DNA of 64,000 nt from positions 419,054-483,053 of the forward strand of contig NZ_BMTO01000002.1 of NCBI RefSeq assembly GCF_014649715.1. The letters run 5' to 3'. Source of the stretch: Streptomyces lateritius. GTDB taxonomy: Bacteria; Actinomycetota; Actinomycetes; Streptomycetales; Streptomycetaceae. The first letter of the stretch is position 1. Every line of letters begins with the position of its first letter. This document shows, in pieces, positions 47,351-56,211 of this stretch. The notes under the pieces are model-generated. The model ran no database searches and was not told where the DNA came from. It saw only the letters and a program-made list of their open reading frames with translations. A program made the position numbers and the translations under genes.

Positions 47351-48211
47351 ATGAACCACACCACGCTCCCGCACAGCGGCCAGAAGGTCCTCGTCTCCGG
47401 CGCCACCGGCACCGTCGGACGCCAGATCGTCACCGAACTCCTCGCCCGCGGGCACGCCGTCCGCGCCCTCACCCGGGACGCGGCGAAGGCCCGGGCGGTG
47501 CTCCCCGACGCCGTCGAGGTCGCCGTCGGCGATCTCACCGACCCCGACTCGCTCACCGAGGCGCTGACGGACGTCACCGGCCTGCACCTCATCACCTTCG
47601 GCGGCGCCGCGTTCGCGCCGCTGGAGACCGGCCCCCGCGTCCTGGAGCTCGCCCGGAAGGCGGGCGTGCGCCGGGTGACCGTGCTGCACGGGGGCGAGGA
47701 CACCCCGGTGGAGCGCGCGGTCAAGGAGACCGCGGACCTCGACTGGACGGTCGTCCTGCCCGTCGAGTTCATGTCCAACGTCCTGGAGTGGGCGCCCGGC
47801 GTCCGGGCCGACGACGAGGTGCGCGAGCCGTTCGCCGACCGGCTCAGCGCCATGGTCCACGAGGGTGACATCGGCGCGGTGGCCGCCGTCGCGCTCACCG
47901 AGGAGGGCCACGGCGGACGGTCGTACGTCGTCACGGGCCCCGAGGTACTCACCCTCCGGGACAAGGTGGCGGCCCTCGGCGCCGCCCGCGGCCGGGAGAT
48001 CCGGCTGGTCGAGCTGACCGAGGAGCAGGCCGTCGCCCGGTGGCGGCAGGCCGGGCTGCCCGAGCACGTGATCGGCTTCCTGCTGGAGGCGTACGGGAAC
48101 ACCCCCGAGGTCGGCCGCACGGTCGTCGACACCGTGGAGCGGGTCACCGGACACCCGGCCCGTACCTTCGCCGAGTGGGCGGCGGATCACGCCGACGCCT
48201 TCCGTCCGTAG
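47351..48211 (+). CDS. NmrA/NAD(P)-binding family protein
   Basis: A 286-residue Rossmann protein of the atypical SDR/NmrA type. VLVSGATGTVGRQIVTELLARGH is the dinucleotide loop; WTVVLPVEFMSNVLEWAPGV and IGAVAAVALTEEGHGGRSYVVTGPE follow as in quinone-reductase/NmrA proteins. The catalytic YxxxK is absent, so it may sense redox state or bind NADP rather than catalyse. It has its own short leader after the hydrolase gene. Confidence 0.8.
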   Translation: MNHTTLPHSGQKVLVSGATGTVGRQIVTELLARGHAVRALTRDAAKARAVLPDAVEVAVGDLTDPDSLTEALTDVTGLHLITFGGAAFAPLETGPRVLELARKAGVRRVTVLHGGEDTPVERAVKETADLDWTVVLPVEFMSNVLEWAPGVRADDEVREPFADRLSAMVHEGDIGAVAAVALTEEGHGGRSYVVTGPEVLTLRDKVAALGAARGREIRLVELTEEQAVARWRQAGLPEHVIGFLLEAYGNTPEVGRTVVDTVERVTGHPARTFAEWAADHADAFRP

Positions 48212-48348
48212 GGCCCCGGACAGCGGTGGGGCCGGCCTGAGGGGCCGGAGCGGACCCCGCGGGGCCCGCGTAGTACTTGGGACGGACGCGGGAGGATCCA
48301 TATTCATGGGGACGACCGCGTCCGCCCGCCCCCCGTACCTTGGCTGAT

Positions 48349-49656
48349 GTGACAGACACCCGTGAAACGAGCCGCAGCCCCGAGTTCCGCCTGGCCCAGG
48401 GCGCGCTCGGCGGGTTGCGCGAGGACCTCTTCCACGACGCCTTCGCCTACCGGCCGCTGCATCCGATGGCCGTCGACGGGCCGGTGACCCGGCGCCTGCC
48501 GGGGCGGATACGGGCCTCCGCGGTCTGGACCCCGCACGCGGTGGTCGCCGGCTGCGCGTTCCTCGTGTTCCTGATCGGGGCGACGGTCGCCGACGGCGAG
48601 GCAGGACCGGTGTCGGCGGTGTACGCGATCACGCCTGCCGTGATCGTTCTGCTCACCCTGGTCCGCCCGGTCCTCGCCTTCTGGGCCTCGCTCACCACCA
48701 CCCCCCTCATCGGGTACATGGGGAGCTTCGGCGACGGCTGGCCCTGGTCGCCGAACTCCTTCGGCGCGCACCTCGTCGTCCTGACCGTGGTCGCCGCCCG
48801 GACCCGGCCCCGCACCGCCGGCTGGATGTGGCTGCTGACCGGCGCCTACGCGATCTTCGTCGAGTTCTTCCTCGGGATCGGCCACGGCACGGACGCGCCG
48901 CAGCTGCTCTTCTTCTCCGCTCTCGTGCTGCTCGTCGTGACTGTCCGGCAGGTCCGCCGCGAGGCCGAGAAGACCGTCACCGCCCAGCAGACCGTCACCG
49001 CGCAGGAGCGTTCCCGCCGCACCCTGCTCGAAGAGCGGACCACCATCGCCCGCGAGCTGCACGACGTCGTCGCCCACCACATGTCGGTGGTCGCCATCCA
49101 GGCGGAGGCCGCGCCGTACCGGGTGGAGAACCCGCCGCCGGAGCTGGAGCAGGCGTTCGTCACCATCCGCGAGAACGCGGTGGCGGCCCTCACCGAGCTG
49201 CGGCGCGTCCTCGGCGTCGTACGGGCGGAGGACTACGAGGCCCCCGACGCCCCGCAGCCCACCCTCGCCGACCTGGACGGGCTCGTCGCCAACGTCCGCG
49301 AGGCCGGCCTCGACGTCGAGAAGACGGTGACCGGCGCGGTGCGGGAGCTGCCGCAGGGCGTCGAGCTCTCGGCGTACCGGATCGTCCAGGAGGCGCTGAG
49401 CAACGTGCTGCGGCACGCGCCGGGCGCCGGGGCGAAGGTCGAGGTCAGTTACGTCCTCGGCGGCCTGGGCCTGCGGATCGTCAACGGTCCGGCGCGCGGC
49501 CTGGTGAAGGCCTCGCCGGGCGCCGGGCACGGCATCACCGGCATGCGGGAGCGGGTGACCATGCTGAGCGGCGAGATGACGGCCGAGCCGGCCGAGGACG
49601 GCGGCTACGAGGTGACGGCGTTCATCCCGGTGGCGCGTCAGGGGGCCGAGCAGTGA
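48349..49656 (+). CDS. Sensor histidine kinase, NarL/DesK type
   Basis: A 435-residue kinase. An N-terminal cytoplasmic stretch is followed by five membrane helices (VVAGCAFLVFLIGATVA to LLFFSALVLLVVTV), a HisKA_3 dimerisation helix with the phospho-His in ERTTIARELHDVVAHHMSVV, and an HATPase domain (AYRIVQEALSNVLRHAPGAG with the N box, and GHGITGMRERVTMLSG, G box). The signal is unknown. The GTG start is taken at VTDTRETS. Its stop overlaps the response regulator start (GTGA). Confidence 0.9.
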   Translation: MTDTRETSRSPEFRLAQGALGGLREDLFHDAFAYRPLHPMAVDGPVTRRLPGRIRASAVWTPHAVVAGCAFLVFLIGATVADGEAGPVSAVYAITPAVIVLLTLVRPVLAFWASLTTTPLIGYMGSFGDGWPWSPNSFGAHLVVLTVVAARTRPRTAGWMWLLTGAYAIFVEFFLGIGHGTDAPQLLFFSALVLLVVTVRQVRREAEKTVTAQQTVTAQERSRRTLLEERTTIARELHDVVAHHMSVVAIQAEAAPYRVENPPPELEQAFVTIRENAVAALTELRRVLGVVRAEDYEAPDAPQPTLADLDGLVANVREAGLDVEKTVTGAVRELPQGVELSAYRIVQEALSNVLRHAPGAGAKVEVSYVLGGLGLRIVNGPARGLVKASPGAGHGITGMRERVTMLSGEMTAEPAEDGGYEVTAFIPVARQGAEQ

Positions 49657-50312
49657 TCCGCGTACTGATCGTCGACGACCAGATGATGGTCCGCGAGGGC
49701 TTCTCGGTCCTGCTCGGCGCCATGCCCGACATCGAGGTGGTCGGCGAGGCGGTCAACGGACGAGAGGCGGTCGCGCAGGTCGCGGCGCTCCGACCGGACG
49801 TCGTCCTGATGGACATCCGGATGCCGGAACTGAACGGCATCGACGCGACCCGCGAGATCGTGGCCGCGGACGCCGACGCGAAGGTACTGGTCCTGACGAC
49901 CTTCGACCTCGACGAGTACGTCTACCAGGCGCTGCGGGCCGGGGCCTCGGGCTTCCTCCTGAAGGACGCCTCCGCGCGCCAGCTGGCGGACGGGGTACGG
50001 GTGGTGGCGGCCGGCGAGGCGCTGCTGGCGCCGACCGTGACCAAGCGGCTGATCACCGAGTTCGCCAAGGCGGCCCAGGCGCCGCGGGCGCCCTCGCTGT
50101 CGCAGGTCGGGGAGTTGACCGAGCGGGAGACGGAGGTGCTCGTGCTGATCGCGCAGGGCCTGTCGAACGCGGAGATCGCGGACCGTCTGGTGGTGGCCGA
50201 GTCGACGATCAAGACCCATGTGAGCCGGATCCTGGTGAAGCTGGGGCTCAGGGACCGGACGCAGGCGGCGGTCTTCGCGTACGAGGCGCGGCTGGTCCAG
50301 GTCGGGGGGTAG
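49653..50312 (+). CDS. NarL/LuxR-type response regulator
   Basis: A 219-residue regulator. The receiver has IRVLIVDDQMMVREGFSVLL, the phospho-Asp in VVLMDIRMPELNG (about residue 54) and VLVLTTFDLDEYVYQALRAGASGFLLKD; the LuxR HTH reads LTERETEVLVLIAQGLSNAEIADRL and STIKTHVSRILVKLGLRDR. It is co-translated with the upstream kinase, forming a classical two-component pair of unknown signal. Confidence 0.93.
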   Translation: MIRVLIVDDQMMVREGFSVLLGAMPDIEVVGEAVNGREAVAQVAALRPDVVLMDIRMPELNGIDATREIVAADADAKVLVLTTFDLDEYVYQALRAGASGFLLKDASARQLADGVRVVAAGEALLAPTVTKRLITEFAKAAQAPRAPSLSQVGELTERETEVLVLIAQGLSNAEIADRLVVAESTIKTHVSRILVKLGLRDRTQAAVFAYEARLVQVGG

Positions 50313-50416
50313 GGGCTGCCGGCGGGTCTCGGTCGGTCCCTGACCCGCCCGGCGGACCCCCGGCACTCCTGCCGGTGCCCCTCCCGTGGGCGCCCCGGCG
50401 CGGGTAGCGTCCGGGC

Positions 50417-51604
50417 ATGGACGTTCCCTTCGCCCCCTGGTCCCCGGAGTTCGTCGCCGACCCGTACCCCGCCTACGCCGAGCTGCGGGCGACGGGCCGC
50501 GCCCACTGGTACGCGCCGACCCGGCAGTGGCTGATCCCGCACCACGCGGACGTCTCCGCGTTGCTGCGGGACCGGCGCCTCGGCCGCACGTACACCCACC
50601 GCTTCACCCACGAGGAGTTCGGCCGCGAAGCACCGCCCGCCGCGCACGAGCCGTTCCACACCCTCAACGACCACGGTCTGCTCGATCTGGAGGCCGCGGA
50701 CCACACGCGGATCCGGCGGCTGGTGTCGAAGGCGTTCACCCCGAGGACGGTGGAGAACCTGGCGCCGACGGTGGAGCGGCTCGCCGGGGAGCTCGTGGGC
50801 GGTCTCGTCGCCCGGGGCGGCGGGGACCTGCTCGCGGAGGTGGCCGAACCGCTGCCGGTCGCCGTGATCGCCGAGATGCTGGGGATTCCGGAGGAGGACG
50901 AGGAGCGGGGACGGCTGCGGCCCTGGTCGGCCGACATCTGCGGAATGTTCGAGCTGAACCCCTCGGAGGAGACGGCCCGGCGGGCGGTGCGGGCCTCGAT
51001 CGAGTTCTCGGACTATCTGCGGGAGCTGATCGAGCGGCGGCGGAAAGACCCGGGGGGCGATCTGATCTCCGGACTGATCGGTGTGGAGGAGCTCACCGAG
51101 CAGGAGATGATCTCCACGTGCGTCCTGCTGCTGAACGCGGGGCACGAGGCGACGGTGAACACCACCGTCAACGGCTGGTGGACGCTGCTCCGGGAGGGCG
51201 TCCGTCCGGAACCCGGAAAGTTGTCCACAGCTGTGGAAGAACTTCTGCGGTACGACACCCCGCTGCAGATGTTCGAGCGCTGGGTCCTCGACGACATCGA
51301 GATCGGCGACCAGGTCATCCCCCGCGGCTCGGAGGTGGCCCTCCTCTTCGGCTCAGCCAACCGCGACCCCGCCCGCTTCGGCCCGACGGCGGACGCCCTG
51401 GACCTCACCCGCGCGGACAACCCGCACATCACCTTCGGCGCGGGCATCCACTACTGCCTCGGCGCCCCGCTGGCCCGGCTCGAACTGACCGCCGTCTTCG
51501 GCGAGTTGTTGCGACAGGCGCCGGGGATGCGGCCGGCGGCGGAGCCGCGGTGGAAGCCGGGGTACGTGATCCGCGGCTTCCACGAGCTGCTCGTGGAGGT
51601 GTGA
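50417..51604 (+). CDS. Cytochrome P450
   Basis: A 395-residue bacterial class I P450. The heme loop is FGAGIHYCLGAPLARLEL with the thiolate Cys; the I helix reads VLLLNAGHEATVNTTVNG (Gly-His-Glu-Ala-Thr rather than the common AGxET); the K helix is AVEELLRYDTPLQMFERW with E-x-x-R. No ferredoxin or reductase gene adjoins it, so partners are elsewhere. The substrate is unknown. Within the coding sequence, at the K helix, lies a perfect DnaA-box word (51221-51229) with locally unusual codons. Confidence 0.93.
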   Translation: MDVPFAPWSPEFVADPYPAYAELRATGRAHWYAPTRQWLIPHHADVSALLRDRRLGRTYTHRFTHEEFGREAPPAAHEPFHTLNDHGLLDLEAADHTRIRRLVSKAFTPRTVENLAPTVERLAGELVGGLVARGGGDLLAEVAEPLPVAVIAEMLGIPEEDEERGRLRPWSADICGMFELNPSEETARRAVRASIEFSDYLRELIERRRKDPGGDLISGLIGVEELTEQEMISTCVLLLNAGHEATVNTTVNGWWTLLREGVRPEPGKLSTAVEELLRYDTPLQMFERWVLDDIEIGDQVIPRGSEVALLFGSANRDPARFGPTADALDLTRADNPHITFGAGIHYCLGAPLARLELTAVFGELLRQAPGMRPAAEPRWKPGYVIRGFHELLVEV

Positions 51605-51616
51605 CCACCGCTGCCG

Positions 51617-51890
51617 TCAGGGTGCCGTCACATCCCGGCGGCGCAGGCGCAGGAGGCCCGCCGCGACAAGCGCCGCCGCCGGCGCCGTCAGGACCGGGGC
51701 CGGGGTCCACGCCATGTCCTGCCGGGGAGCTTCGGCAGGTGGCCGAAGGGCGACAGATTCAGGACCGAACGCGGCAGGTCGAGCGCCGGGCCGACCCGGC
51801 CGAGGGCCGGGGCGAGCCCCGCCACGCCCCACGCGGCGACGGCTGCCTCGGGACGGCGCCCCGGAGCAGGACGGCCAGACCCGCGAGTCC
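51617..51890 (-). pseudogene. ABC-2 type permease, C-terminal remnant
   Basis: On the minus strand one frame reads VAAWGVAGLAPALGRVGPAL then LNLSPFGHLPKLPG, and after a shift near 51725 the next frame continues DMAWTPAPVLTAPAAALVAA and GLLRLRRRDV before a stop. This is the typical end of an ABC-2 exporter permease (SPFGHLPKLPG, then a last helix and RRRD). Similarity fades upstream through further shifts up to about 51990. The ATPase partner is absent, so this is a decayed remnant. Confidence 0.65.
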
Positions 51891-51990
51891 TCCAGCAGGA
51901 GATGCTGGGCCTGCTCGACCGCCGGCGCGCCGACAAAGCCGGGCAGAGGGTCAAGCAGGCGGCCCGGCAAGGGCCTCGGCGGGACGCCCC

Positions 51991-52794
51991 TCAATCCGCC
52001 GGCAGGGTCAGCCCCCACGCGTCCGCCCGCACCGTCCACGTCCTTCTGCGGACCGGCCCCGCCACCACCGTGTCGGCCCGGTAGCGGAAGTCCGGGCCCG
52101 ACACCGTGAGGGTGCGGGCGTCGGTGTGGAAAGGCGGCGCGAACGGGGGATGGACGGTGACTTCCGCCACACCGCCGAGGGACCGGACGCTCACCCCCTC
52201 CACGGGTGCGTTCACATCGCTGAGCAGGACGCCGTCCGCCTCCACCCGCAGCCGGTGCGTACGGATCGCGAGGTGGGTCGGGTCCGGGCGGACCAGGGTG
52301 CGGACGAGGGAGCGGCAGGTGCTCCAGACGGACGGCCCGGTGAGGGCCGTCGTCGGGCCCGGTGCCGCGGGGATGCGCAGATCGCCGAGGACGACCCCGT
52401 CGCTGTCGTCGACCAGCAGGTCCAGTCGGCGTACGACTCCGTCGAGGACCGCCCGGGCGGCCGTCACCGCGTTCTGCGGCACGCCGAGGGCGTGGGCCAC
52501 ATGGAGGGATCCCGGGGCGCCGATCGGAACGAGGGAGAGCGGTCCCCGCGCGAGCTCACGCTCCCGGTGCAACACGGTCACCGTACGGAGCAGCGCACGG
52601 TCGTCGCCGAGCACGACAAGGCGGCGGGAGCCGCGCCGCGCAAGGGCCCGGGAGAATTCTTCCGGACTGTCCGGGAGGCAGATCTTCGCTTCCGCTCCCG
52701 CACACAAGACATCTTTCGCGATCCGTACGGACTCGCCGTCACTTCGGCGGGCGACCGGGTCGATGACCACCAGCAGCTGGTCGTGAGCCGACAC
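51991..52794 (-). CDS. Diacylglycerol kinase-like protein
   Basis: A 267-residue protein resembling the catalytic region of DgkB/YegS-type lipid kinases: DQLLVVIDPVARRSDGESV, RRGSRRLVVLGDDRALLRTV in place of the GGDGT loop, ARGPLSLVPIGAPGSLHVAHALGVP (normally PxGTGNDxA), and a C-terminal beta sandwich (VEADGVLLSDVNAPVEGVSV). The key GGDGT and GTxND motifs are degenerate, so it may have lost kinase activity. The GTG start follows AGGAAGGACCGAG. It is divergent from purA, a common Streptomyces order. Confidence 0.75.
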   Translation of the reverse strand: MSAHDQLLVVIDPVARRSDGESVRIAKDVLCAGAEAKICLPDSPEEFSRALARRGSRRLVVLGDDRALLRTVTVLHRERELARGPLSLVPIGAPGSLHVAHALGVPQNAVTAARAVLDGVVRRLDLLVDDSDGVVLGDLRIPAAPGPTTALTGPSVWSTCRSLVRTLVRPDPTHLAIRTHRLRVEADGVLLSDVNAPVEGVSVRSLGGVAEVTVHPPFAPPFHTDARTLTVSGPDFRYRADTVVAGPVRRRTWTVRADAWGLTLPAD

Positions 52795-52856
52795 CTCGGT
52801 CCTTCCTCGGGTAGCATCTTTGTGCAAGAGCCCCTTGCGCTATTGCGCCAGGGGCT
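52788..52856 (+). promoter_or_regulatory. purA promoter and 5' leader hairpin
   Basis: TAGCAT at 52812-52817 is a good -10 box with CCGACA 18 bases upstream as a weak -35. A hairpin begins just after the expected start of transcription: AGCCCCTTGCGC (52829-52840) pairs with 52845-52856, loop TATT, one mismatch, followed by TCGTCTATT. It may stabilise the 5' end or act as an attenuator of purA. Confidence 0.55.
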
Positions 52857-52936
52857 TCGTCTATTCCGGGGCACACCGGTGAGGCGGCGGACGCCCGCTG
52901 ACCTTGACATGCCCCGCCCGGAAGGGGTGTACGCCT

Positions 52937-54220
52937 GTGCCCGCACTTGTGCTGCTCGGTGCTCAGTGGGGTGACGAGGGCAAGGGAAAGGCCACCGACC
53001 TCCTCGGTGGATCCGTTGACTATGTAGTGCGTTACCAGGGCGGCAACAACGCCGGCCACACCGTCGTCGTCGGCGACCAGAAGTACGCGCTGCATCTTCT
53101 CCCTTCCGGAATCCTCTCCCCGGGGTGCACCCCGGTGATCGGAAACGGTGTCGTCGTCGACCCGGCGGTCCTGCTCTCCGAGCTGAGCGGGCTGAACGAG
53201 CGTGGCGTCGACACGTCCAAGCTCCTCATCAGTGGCAACGCGCATCTCATCACGCCGTACAACGTCACCCTCGACAAGGTGACGGAACGGTTCCTCGGAA
53301 AGCGCAAGATCGGTACCACCGGCCGTGGCATCGGCCCGACCTATGCGGACAAGATCAACCGTGTCGGCATCCGGGTCCAGGACCTGTACGACGAGTCGAT
53401 CCTCAACCAGAAGGTCGAGGCGGCGCTCGAGGGGAAGAACCAGCTCCTCGCGAAGCTCTACAACCGCCGTGCCATCGACGCCGCGCAGATCGTCGAGGAG
53501 ATGCTCCAGTACGCGGAGCAGATCAAGCCGTACGTCGCCGACACCACCCTGATCCTCAACCAGGCGCTCGACGACGACAAGGTCGTGCTCTTCGAGGGCG
53601 GCCAGGGCACCCTGCTCGACGTCGACCACGGCACGTACCCCTTCGTCACCTCCTCGAACCCGACCGCGGGCGGCGCCTGCACCGGCGCCGGCGTGGGCCC
53701 GACGAAGATCAGCCGGGTCATCGGCATCCTCAAGGCCTACACGACCCGTGTCGGTGCCGGCCCGTTCCCCACGGAGCTGTTCGACGAGGACGGCGAGGCG
53801 CTGCGCCGCATCGGTGGCGAACGCGGTGTCACCACCGGTCGTGACCGCCGCTGCGGCTGGTTCGACGCGGTCATCGCCCGCTACGCGACCCGCGTCAACG
53901 GCCTGACCGACTTCTTCCTCACCAAGCTCGACGTGCTGACGGGCTGGGAGCAGATCCCGGTCTGCGTCGCGTACGAGATCGACGGCAAGCGCGTCGAGGA
54001 GCTGCCGTACTCGCAGACCGACTTCCACCACGCGAAGCCGATCTACGAGATGCTGCCGGGCTGGACCGAGGACATCTCCAAGGCCAAGACCTTCGCCGAC
54101 CTGCCGAAGAACGCGCAGGCGTACGTGAAGGCCCTGGAGGAGATGTCGGGCGCCCCGATCTCCGCGATCGGCGTCGGCCCCGGCCGCACCGAGACGATCG
54201 AGATCAACTCGTTCCTGTAG
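52937..54220 (+). CDS. purA: Adenylosuccinate synthetase
   Basis: Joins IMP and aspartate using GTP, the first step to AMP. It has 427 residues, the normal length. The GTP loop is [18 protein letters not shown] with the catalytic Asp; [34 protein letters not shown] and [14 protein letters not shown] (aspartate and IMP binding) are intact, and the end is [12 protein letters not shown]. The GTG start follows GGAAGGGG. It stands alone and ends at a hairpin at 54258. Confidence 0.98.
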   Translation: MPALVLLGAQWGDEGKGKATDLLGGSVDYVVRYQGGNNAGHTVVVGDQKYALHLLPSGILSPGCTPVIGNGVVVDPAVLLSELSGLNERGVDTSKLLISGNAHLITPYNVTLDKVTERFLGKRKIGTTGRGIGPTYADKINRVGIRVQDLYDESILNQKVEAALEGKNQLLAKLYNRRAIDAAQIVEEMLQYAEQIKPYVADTTLILNQALDDDKVVLFEGGQGTLLDVDHGTYPFVTSSNPTAGGACTGAGVGPTKISRVIGILKAYTTRVGAGPFPTELFDEDGEALRRIGGERGVTTGRDRRCGWFDAVIARYATRVNGLTDFFLTKLDVLTGWEQIPVCVAYEIDGKRVEELPYSQTDFHHAKPIYEMLPGWTEDISKAKTFADLPKNAQAYVKALEEMSGAPISAIGVGPGRTETIEINSFL

Positions 54221-54257
54221 GAACTCCTGCGGGAATTCCTGGAGACACACGTGCCGC

Positions 54258-54292
54258 AGGGCCCGCTCCCCGCATCCCGGGGTGCGGGCCCT
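54258..54292. terminator. Bidirectional terminator between purA and the SDR gene
   Basis: AGGGCCCGC (54258-54266) pairs with GCGGGCCCT (54284-54292), extended inside by CCCCG/CGGGG. It lies between two convergent genes. Confidence 0.75.
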
Positions 54293-54301
54293 CCGCGTCG
54301 G

Positions 54302-55132
54302 CTACTGGTCCAGCTGGGTGTCCCGGCCGACCTTCTCCCAGGTGGTGAGGTCGGCCCGCACCTGGTCGAGGTGGGTGAGGATCGTGTCGATGGAATCGCC
54401 GCCGAGGGCCAGCCGCAGCGGGGTGTTCTCCGCGTCGAGGGCCGTGACGACCGCCGCCGCGGCCTTCGCCGGGTCGCCGGCCTGCGTGCCGCCGCCGGTC
54501 TCCACGTAGCGGCGGGTCGCGCCCACCGTGTCCGCGTAGTCGGCGATCCCGTCCTCGCTCAGGCTGTGGTTGCCGAACAGGTTCGTACGGAAGGCGCCCG
54601 GCTCCACGATCAGGACGTCGATGCCCAGCGGCCGCACCTCGACGGCGAGCGCCTCCGACATCCCCTCCAGGGCGAACTTGGTGGCGCTGTAGGCGCCGAA
54701 GCCGGCCATCGACATCTGCCCGCCCACGCTGCTGAGCTGGACGATCGCCCCCGAGCGACGGGCCCGCATGTGCGGCAGGACAGCGCGGGTCAGCGCCGCG
54801 GGCCCGAAGACGTGCACGTCGAAGAGGGAGCGCAGCTCGGCGTCGCCGGTCTCCTCGACCGAGCCGACGTGGGTCCGGCCCGCGTTGTTGACCAGGACAT
54901 CGATACGGCCGTGCCGCTCGGCGACATCGCGCACCACCGCGTCGATCGCGGCCGTGTCGGTGACGTCGAGCACGACCGCGTCGACCTGGTCGGGGTGGGC
55001 GGCGACCAGGTCGTCCAGGGACTCGACCCGGCGGGCGGTGGCGACGACGACGTCGCCCGCGCCGACGGCGGCCTCGACGAAGGCGCGTCCGAAGCCGCTG
55101 TTCGCGCCGGTGATCAGCCAGACCTTGCTCAT
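54302..55132 (-). CDS. Short-chain dehydrogenase/reductase
   Basis: A 276-residue classical SDR: VWLITGANSGFGRAFVEAAV (cofactor loop), VLDVTDTAAIDAVV, NNAGRTHVGSVEE, and the catalytic SSVGGQMSMAGFGAYSATKFALEG with Ser, Tyr and Lys. NADP(H) is suggested by ARRVESL after the second strand. The length and the FRTNLFG region match the group annotated as oxidoreductases of the DltE/SDR-classical type. It is divergent from a LysR regulator, its likely controller. Confidence 0.88.
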   Translation of the reverse strand: MSKVWLITGANSGFGRAFVEAAVGAGDVVVATARRVESLDDLVAAHPDQVDAVVLDVTDTAAIDAVVRDVAERHGRIDVLVNNAGRTHVGSVEETGDAELRSLFDVHVFGPAALTRAVLPHMRARRSGAIVQLSSVGGQMSMAGFGAYSATKFALEGMSEALAVEVRPLGIDVLIVEPGAFRTNLFGNHSLSEDGIADYADTVGATRRYVETGGGTQAGDPAKAAAAVVTALDAENTPLRLALGGDSIDTILTHLDQVRADLTTWEKVGRDTQLDQ

Positions 55133-55230
55133 GTGCGTGACTCCCTCGTCCGTCTTCTCGGTTCTCGTCGTTTCCTCAACAAGACTGCGGGGCAAGGGCG
55201 TTGCTCGTCCAAGATCCGTCGTGATAACCC

Positions 55231-56127
55231 ATGGGCATGGATGTGCACGTACGGGATCTGCGGTACTTCGTCGCCGTTGCCGAGGAGCTCCACTTCACCC
55301 GGGCGGCCGAGAGGCTCTTCCTCTCGCAGCCGGCCCTGAGCAAACAGATCAGAGCCCTGGAGCGGCAGCTGGGGGCCGTGCTCTTCGACCGTGACCGGCA
55401 GGGCGTACGCCTGACAGCGGTGGGCGGTGCGCTGCTGCCGCACGCCCGCGCGGTGATCGCCGCGGGCGAGGAGGCGTGGGCGGCGGTCCGCGGCGCCAGG
55501 GAGGCCGCGAGCAGCACCCTCGTCGTGGGGATGAGTACGAGCCCGGGGCGGGGCGGGCTGCTGCCCGCCATCCGCTCACGCTTCACCGAGGCGCATCCCG
55601 AAGCCCTGCTGAAGCTGCGGCAGGTCGGCTGGGAGGACCCGACGGCGGGTCTCGCCGACGGAACGAGCGATGTCGCCTTCGTCTGGCTGCCGTTGGCCGG
55701 AGCCGAGCGGTACCGCTGGGCGGTGGTCGCCACCGAACCCCGGCTGGTCGCGCTGCCCGAGACTCACCCGCTGGCCGGCCGCGGGAGCGTCGACTTCGCC
55801 GAGCTGCTCGACGAGCCGTTCCTCGCCCTGCCGGCGGCCGCCCCCGAGCTGCGTGACGACTGGCTGGCCCTCGACGCCCGCGACGGGCGGCCGCCGGTGG
55901 TGGGGGCCGAGATCGCCAGTACGGACGAGACGTACGAAGCCCTCGTCGGCGGCCTCGGCATATGCCTGGTGGCCGAAGGCAACGCGCCGCTGCTGACCCG
56001 GGGCGGGGTCGTCACGCTGCCCGTCCACGGGGTCCCACCAAGCCGTTTCGCCCTCGCCTGGCGCGCGGAGGACACTCGCGCCCTGGTCCACGACTACGCG
56101 AAGGCGGCGGCTGAAAGCCGCTGTTGA
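55231..56127 (+). CDS. LysR family transcriptional regulator
   Basis: A 298-residue regulator. The HTH reads LRYFVAVAEELHFTRAAERL and QPALSKQIRALERQLGAVLF; the ligand domain has STLVVGMSTSPGRGGLLPAI, VAFVWLPLAGAERYRWAVV and GGLGICLVAEGNAPL. It is read away from the SDR gene with 98 bases between starts, the classical LysR layout. ATG at 55231 or 55237 are equally likely. Confidence 0.88.
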   Translation: MGMDVHVRDLRYFVAVAEELHFTRAAERLFLSQPALSKQIRALERQLGAVLFDRDRQGVRLTAVGGALLPHARAVIAAGEEAWAAVRGAREAASSTLVVGMSTSPGRGGLLPAIRSRFTEAHPEALLKLRQVGWEDPTAGLADGTSDVAFVWLPLAGAERYRWAVVATEPRLVALPETHPLAGRGSVDFAELLDEPFLALPAAAPELRDDWLALDARDGRPPVVGAEIASTDETYEALVGGLGICLVAEGNAPLLTRGGVVTLPVHGVPPSRFALAWRAEDTRALVHDYAKAAAESRC

Positions 56128-56211
56128 GCGACCGTCAGGTGGCTTGTGGTGTCGGTGTGACAGGTGCTTAATGGCCCTTCATCGTGTACACGGGCCAATG
56201 CCGGGGGAGAC

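Noticed and set aside
50386..52974. Very long plus frame overlapping P450 and beyond
   Set aside because: It crosses the P450 gene in another frame and two unrelated regions; composition artefact.
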